The notes under the pieces are model-generated. The model was not told where the DNA came from. It did no database searches and saw only the letters and a program-made list of their open reading frames with translations. This document shows positions 60,257 through 64,000 of a stretch of DNA of 64,000 nt, in pieces. Both the position numbers and the translations under genes were made by a program. Position 1 is the stretch's first letter, and each line of letters opens with the position of its first letter. The DNA lies in contig JAJDCU010000042.1 of the NCBI GenBank assembly GCA_029260655.1, forward strand, positions 36,424-100,423. The letters run 5' to 3'. Source of the stretch: Phycisphaeraceae bacterium (GTDB lineage Bacteria > Planctomycetota > Phycisphaerae > Phycisphaerales > Phycisphaeraceae).

Positions 60257-61879
60257 TTCGCGCCCCTGGCGCCAGAGCTCCCAGTTGGCCTGACGCATCC
60301 GCATCCGAACGATCCGGTGCTCGGGCCGGGCTGCGTAACCGGGCGTGGGGACGATATGCAGGACCTGCCGCTCGCGCAGCTTCAGGTTTTCTACACGCTC
60401 ATTTAGCGCTGCTTCGATCGGCTTGACCAGCAACACACGCGGGGCGGTTTTTACTTTCTCGACGGTTTGGCTTCGAGCCGGGCCGTAGGTCGGCAAGGTC
60501 CTTGGACCGTGGACCGCCAACCCTGTGTAGTAGGTCAACTCGGCCGAATGGTCTGCGATAATCAGGTCGCCCGGCCGCGTGATCTCATTGAGTTGATCGG
60601 CGACTTTGGTCAGCGCCGCGTAGCGCCCACGTTCGTAGTTTTCCAGGAACGGGCTGTGCCGCTGCTCGGCGATGAACCCCCCGACCCTGACCAGGTTCGG
60701 GACGAACCATACCGCCAGGATCACGATCACCGCCCACCGCGCGGCGCTGGGCGCAAGCCGCTTCTCCAGCCAGGGCCCCAGACGCCACCAGCCAAGCGCC
60801 AATAACGGCATGACCACCAGCATGTACCGTTCGGTCGTGATGAACACGAGCCATTGGACCAGGAACGCGGCGAACAGCAGCCCCCACAGCGGGCGTAACC
60901 TGTACATCATCACGCCAAGGCAGATGGCCAACAAACCAAGCGGCGCGCTTAGGACCGGGCCGAAGTCGACGCCGAACATCGATTCGGGCAGGTGTTCGGT
61001 GATGATCTTCGGCCCGTTTTCCATAAAGACCCGGTGCAGGGTCGAACTGACGGGCTTGTCACCAAACAGTGAAACCACCCGGCTCTCGTCGAACATCAGC
61101 GACATGCCGCCAGACATCCTCGGATCGAGCCACTTGGTCAGCGCCAGCACGGCCAACACACCCAGCGCGACCCCGGCGTAGCGCAAACGCCCGGGCCCGC
61201 GGATCATACGGATCATGACCAGCAGCGCCCCGGCCGCCAGCACGGTCAGCACGACGCTGCGAAATACCGCCATGACCAGCACCGAGGCCAACATCACCGC
61301 CGCCCCCAGCCACCCGCTTTTGCCTGACCTGTCGAACAACTCGTAGCCCAGCAGCAAGAGCAATAGCCCCATAAGGAAAGGCATGTCGGTGAGGACCTGG
61401 TAGCCGTAGCGGTAGAACGTCTCGTTGACCGCCAGCATGCAAACGACCAGAACCGCGGTCGGCCGATCCAATCGTAGACGGATCACCCAATACACCAACC
61501 CAAGCGCCCCCAGCGCGGTAAACAGCATGACCGCGTCGATCGCCACGAACCGGTCCCCCCCAAAGAGTTTGAAGGCGGCGGCGGTGAGGTAGGCCAGCCC
61601 CGGGTTGATCGTGCTCTCCAGCCCGGTTTGGTGGGTGAATCCCTGACCCTGGGCGAGGCTCCGAGCGATGGTGACGTGGATCGCCGAGTCGGACCCGATC
61701 CGCCACTGCCCGTTGAACCCCACGGCATACAACATGGCGATCAACAGCCACAGCCACCAACGCCGCCTGTCGAACCAGACGGAAACGGCGTCACACAGCC
61801 CGGCCCCGGCGGCGGATCCGTTTAGACCCTCCGCACGAGGCTGATCACTGTCTGAGGTTGCGGCTGTGGGCTGGGTCAT
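60164..61879 (-). CDS. GT39/ArnT-like membrane glycosyltransferase
   Basis: 571 residues, about twelve helices. Early SDSAIHVTIARSLAQGQGF (acidic residue after the first helix, as in GT-C glycosyltransferases), and later TERYMLVVMPLLALGWWRL. A soluble C-terminal domain follows (GRYAALTKVADQLNEITRPGDLIIADHSAELTYYTG). GT-C enzymes use polyprenyl-phosphate sugars and modify lipids, proteins or glycans at the periplasmic face. The last 30 residues (RDRPADKSQSDSQQQP-type) are disordered and lie entirely within the 93-base overlap with the Wzz-like gene. Confidence 0.82.
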   Translation of the reverse strand: MTQPTAATSDSDQPRAEGLNGSAAGAGLCDAVSVWFDRRRWWLWLLIAMLYAVGFNGQWRIGSDSAIHVTIARSLAQGQGFTHQTGLESTINPGLAYLTAAAFKLFGGDRFVAIDAVMLFTALGALGLVYWVIRLRLDRPTAVLVVCMLAVNETFYRYGYQVLTDMPFLMGLLLLLLGYELFDRSGKSGWLGAAVMLASVLVMAVFRSVVLTVLAAGALLVMIRMIRGPGRLRYAGVALGVLAVLALTKWLDPRMSGGMSLMFDESRVVSLFGDKPVSSTLHRVFMENGPKIITEHLPESMFGVDFGPVLSAPLGLLAICLGVMMYRLRPLWGLLFAAFLVQWLVFITTERYMLVVMPLLALGWWRLGPWLEKRLAPSAARWAVIVILAVWFVPNLVRVGGFIAEQRHSPFLENYERGRYAALTKVADQLNEITRPGDLIIADHSAELTYYTGLAVHGPRTLPTYGPARSQTVEKVKTAPRVLLVKPIEAALNERVENLKLRERQVLHIVPTPGYAARPEHRIVRMRMRQANWELWRQGRESRLRDRPADKSQSDSQQQPGESEQPDDQPH

Positions 61880-62242
61880 GTCTGGGTCTTGGCAAGCCCC
61901 AGATTTACGGGGCCTGGCTGTCGTGTCGAGCCATCCTATCAGCGCGTCACCGGGCGTCTAGCTGTGCCGCTCCATGCTTAAGCGCTGTGACAAGATAGCG
62001 TACACAGTGGCAGGAGGGGTGCCCCCGGGTGCCGGTAAACCGTGGCGGGGTTGGGGGCTAAGAAAGTGGGTTCACTTCTCTTTTTTTAGTCGGCCGCTGG
62101 ACGTATCTGTGCGTCGATTCTGTGACAATTAAGTCTGCGAAAGGTAGGCTATCACCGGCAGAAACAGGCGCGGCGACATGCAGGCCAGGATTGATTCTCA
62201 AGTGCTTTCCCGTTCCTCACCCCTCTTGATCGGAAAGGAATC
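61880..62242. other. Intergenic region before the NAD-binding protein gene
   Basis: 363 bases without a gene. It holds a small stem AAGTG-GGTT-CACTT followed by CTC and T7 (62064-62087), and the promoter at 62122-62150. On the plus strand the stem would precede the promoter, so it does not terminate this gene; on the minus strand no U-tract follows. Confidence 0.45.
62122..62150 (+). promoter_or_regulatory. Promoter for the NAD-binding protein gene
   Basis: GTGACA (62122-62127), 17 bases, TAGGCT (62145-62150) followed by ATC. The same pair with identical spacing and flanks occurs at 63212-63240. Confidence 0.55.
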
Positions 62243-63181
62243 ATGAATCCGCAACTTCACGCTGTGACCGGGGCGTTTGGGTATTCCGGGAGGTATATCG
62301 CCAGGCGGCTTTTGGATGCGGGACACGATGTGCTTACGCTGACCCATTCGCCGAACCGTGAGAACCCGTTGGGTGGGCGGGTCAAGGTTCAGCCTTTTAG
62401 TTTTGATGACCCCGCCAGGCTCGCTGAATCGCTTAGGGGTGTTTCGGTTCTTTACAACACCTATTGGGTCCGGTTCAACCACCGGATGTTTCAGCACGCC
62501 GACGCGGTTGCGAACACCTTGATCATGTTCGAGGCGGCGAAGGCGGCGGGTGTTCAGCGGATTGTCCATGTCAGCATCACGAATCCGACCGAGGCGTCGC
62601 CGTTGGAATACTTCAGCGGCAAGGCGAAGCTCGAAAAAGCCCTGATCGAGTCGGGCGTTTCCCACGCGATCCTTCGGCCGGCCGTTCTTTTTGGGAAAGA
62701 GGACATCCTGATCAACAACATCGCCTGGACGTTGCGGAAACTCCCCGTGTTCGGCGTGTTTGGCGATGGTGAGTACCGCCTGCAACCGATCCACGTCGAC
62801 GACCTCGCGGCGCTCGCTGTCGCACAAGGGGCGGGCCGAGACAACGTCATCCAAAGCGCCATCGGCCCGGAGACTTTTACCTACCGCCGGCTGGTCGAAA
62901 CGGTCGGGGAACTGATCGGGAAGCGCCGGCCGATTATTGGTGTCTCCCCATCGCTTGGATACGCGGCCGGTTGGGTGCTGGGCAAGTTTGTCGGCGATGT
63001 CATGATCACACGCGAAGAAATCAAGGGCCTGATGGACGGCCTACTCTACGTGGACGCCCCGCCTACCGGTGAAACCCGGCTGACCGACTGGATAAGTCAA
63101 CACGCCAACGCGCTGGGCAAGCGATACACCAGCGAACTGGCCCGCAGAAGAGATCGGGTCATGGCGTATCAGAGCAACTGA
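62243..63181 (+). CDS. Atypical SDR/NmrA-like NAD(P)-binding protein
   Basis: 312 residues, GAAAGGA upstream. Start AVTGAFGYSGRYIARRLL has the GxxGxxG Rossmann motif. VQRIVHVSITNP, SPLEYFSGKAKLEKALIESG and LRPAVLFG are typical of atypical SDRs such as the NDUFA9-like and NmrA groups, which often lack the classic catalytic Tyr. FGDGEYRLQPIHVDDLAAL is a conserved later block. Substrate unknown. Single gene with its own promoter. The promoter of the next gene starts 30 bases after its stop. Confidence 0.85.
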   Translation: MNPQLHAVTGAFGYSGRYIARRLLDAGHDVLTLTHSPNRENPLGGRVKVQPFSFDDPARLAESLRGVSVLYNTYWVRFNHRMFQHADAVANTLIMFEAAKAAGVQRIVHVSITNPTEASPLEYFSGKAKLEKALIESGVSHAILRPAVLFGKEDILINNIAWTLRKLPVFGVFGDGEYRLQPIHVDDLAALAVAQGAGRDNVIQSAIGPETFTYRRLVETVGELIGKRRPIIGVSPSLGYAAGWVLGKFVGDVMITREEIKGLMDGLLYVDAPPTGETRLTDWISQHANALGKRYTSELARRRDRVMAYQSN

Positions 63182-63211
63182 GTGTTGGTGTTCAAGACGA
63201 GTGCAAAGTTC

Positions 63212-63240
63212 GTGACAGGTTTGATCGTGAGAGGTAGGCT
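63212..63240 (+). promoter_or_regulatory. Promoter for the ankyrin gene
   Basis: GTGACA (63212-63217), 17 bases, TAGGCT (63235-63240) then ATC. Predicted start near 63247, 22 bases before ATG 63269. Nearly the same as 62122-62150, including GAGG/AAGG just before TAGGCT. Confidence 0.55.
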
Positions 63241-63268
63241 ATCGTTAGTACACACAGGATTCAGTGGT

Positions 63269-63991
63269 ATGCAATCCAATATCGACGCCCCTCCTTCTTT
63301 TCTTTCTCGGTCTCGACTTGCTCTGGGAGCCACCGCTTTCTTGGCGGTGATCATTGCAATATTCGTATTAACCCGCGGTAGTGTAAGCCATGATCCGGAA
63401 AGAGTGTTTGAATGGCTAGATCGCTTCTCGCTTAGTGCACGTGAACAGCGAGTGCCTAGTAATTCCGAAATTCAAGAAGAAATTACGCACATCGGAAATG
63501 TAGATTATATCAGTAAAACACACGGATACTCACTACTTACCTATGCAACCGTATATTTCAACGATGACATGGTTGAATGGCTACTAGAACAGGGGGCGAA
63601 CCCGAATTCTACTAAAGGACCCTTGCCATTACACATAGCTGTAGGGAGTAATCATCCGACAAGAATGAGGATAGCAGCAATGCTTCTAGAACATGGCGCT
63701 GATCCAAATCAATTAGACTTAAGTACAGCGGCTGGAAATACGGCACTTCACGCTGCCGTCTATTGGCGATCGGATTGGGCCATACTACTTCTTGCTTCAT
63801 CTGGGGCAGATCTGTCGAAGCGGAATGCTTTGAACAAAACGCCACTGGATCTTGCTTTGGAAAGAGGAGATAAGACGACAATAGAAGTGATCGAATCACT
63901 TATTGCGGCTGAAGATCTTGAGGGCCGAAAAGATGGGCCTGAAAAAGCATCTGGAGTGGATATCGGTTCGGGGGTCGATCTAGTGCGCTGA
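63269..63991 (+). CDS. Membrane-anchored ankyrin-repeat protein
   Basis: 240 residues from ATG 63269; the frame is open from 63182, but the promoter at 63212-63240 lies inside that extension. One helix (LALGATAFLAVIIAIFVL, about residues 17-34) then three or four ankyrin repeats: GYSLLTYATVYFNDDMVEWLLEQGANPN, LHIAVGS-type, IAAMLLEHGADPNQ, NTALHAAVYWRSDWAILLLASSGADL, KTPLDLALERGD. Ankyrin repeats mediate protein binding. The DNA is distinctly A+T-richer and codon use differs from the rest, so transfer is possible. Confidence 0.85.
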   Translation: MQSNIDAPPSFLSRSRLALGATAFLAVIIAIFVLTRGSVSHDPERVFEWLDRFSLSAREQRVPSNSEIQEEITHIGNVDYISKTHGYSLLTYATVYFNDDMVEWLLEQGANPNSTKGPLPLHIAVGSNHPTRMRIAAMLLEHGADPNQLDLSTAAGNTALHAAVYWRSDWAILLLASSGADLSKRNALNKTPLDLALERGDKTTIEVIESLIAAEDLEGRKDGPEKASGVDIGSGVDLVR

Positions 63992-64000
63992 GTGGGGGGG

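Noticed and set aside
1..64000. Prophage, insertion sequence or integrase
   Set aside because: No transposase, integrase or terminal repeats are recognisable among the coding frames.

Overview
Organism: the window looks like a GC-rich planctomycete of the class Phycisphaerae or a near relative. The evidence is a large set of exported proteins with C-terminal PEP-CTERM sorting tails, an exosortase fused to an EpsI domain, dockerin repeats of the GDLNDDGFVGIEDLN type, pseudopilin-like proteins, and an exopolysaccharide locus rich in sulfotransferases. This assignment is inferred from gene content. No rRNA or tRNA is present to confirm it.

Layout. (1) 1-12829, plus strand: an exosortase and polysaccharide-export operon, with Wza-like export protein (5' end cut), exosortase/EpsI fusion, giant TPR protein, Wzc-like chain-length protein with a degenerate P-loop, extended SDR sugar-nucleotide enzyme and a WecA/TagO-like priming enzyme. 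(2) 12917-16630, minus strand: secreted proteins, including a propeller-like PEP-CTERM protein and a dockerin protein with a hydrolase-like body. (3) 17053-18789: rpsB-tsf with promoter and terminator. (4) 18972-22549, minus: PEP-CTERM protein, phosphodiester glycosidase, pseudopilin. (5) 22758-23600: a lone hisF. (6) 23852-29245, minus: six PEP-CTERM genes in a row, five of them diverged copies of one family. (7) 29385-31505, minus: a sigma-54 regulatory cassette (enhancer-binding protein gene, three 22-bp-spaced dyads, a good -24/-12 promoter, a receiver-like protein lacking its phospho-Asp, and a small protein) lying directly upstream of the array. (8) 32296-33960: secreted GH13 amylase. 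(9) 34320-39022: PilT, a GspE-like protein with degenerate nucleotide motifs, and a CvpA-like membrane protein. (10) 39157-41643: murD and htpX. (11) 41805-60256: a second, large capsule/EPS assembly region with five sulfotransferases, glycosyltransferases, Wzy-, Wzx/MurJ- and Wzz-like proteins and a polyprenyl sugar-phosphate transferase, with four more PEP-CTERM genes embedded. (12) 60164-63991: GT39-like membrane glycosyltransferase, NAD-binding protein and an A+T-richer ankyrin protein.

How it fits together: exosortase systems usually occur with EPS loci, and the exosortase processes PEP-CTERM proteins destined for the matrix or envelope. Here the assembly genes, the processing enzyme, about a dozen substrates and a candidate sigma-54 regulator are all within 64 kb. 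The sulfotransferases suggest that the polysaccharide is sulfated. The most unusual items are the sigma-54 cassette with a phospho-site-less receiver upstream of a tandem substrate array, three proteins with degraded catalytic or phosphorylation motifs (Wzc-like, GspE-like, receiver), and a 12-C tract at the start of the dockerin protein gene that could allow phase variation.
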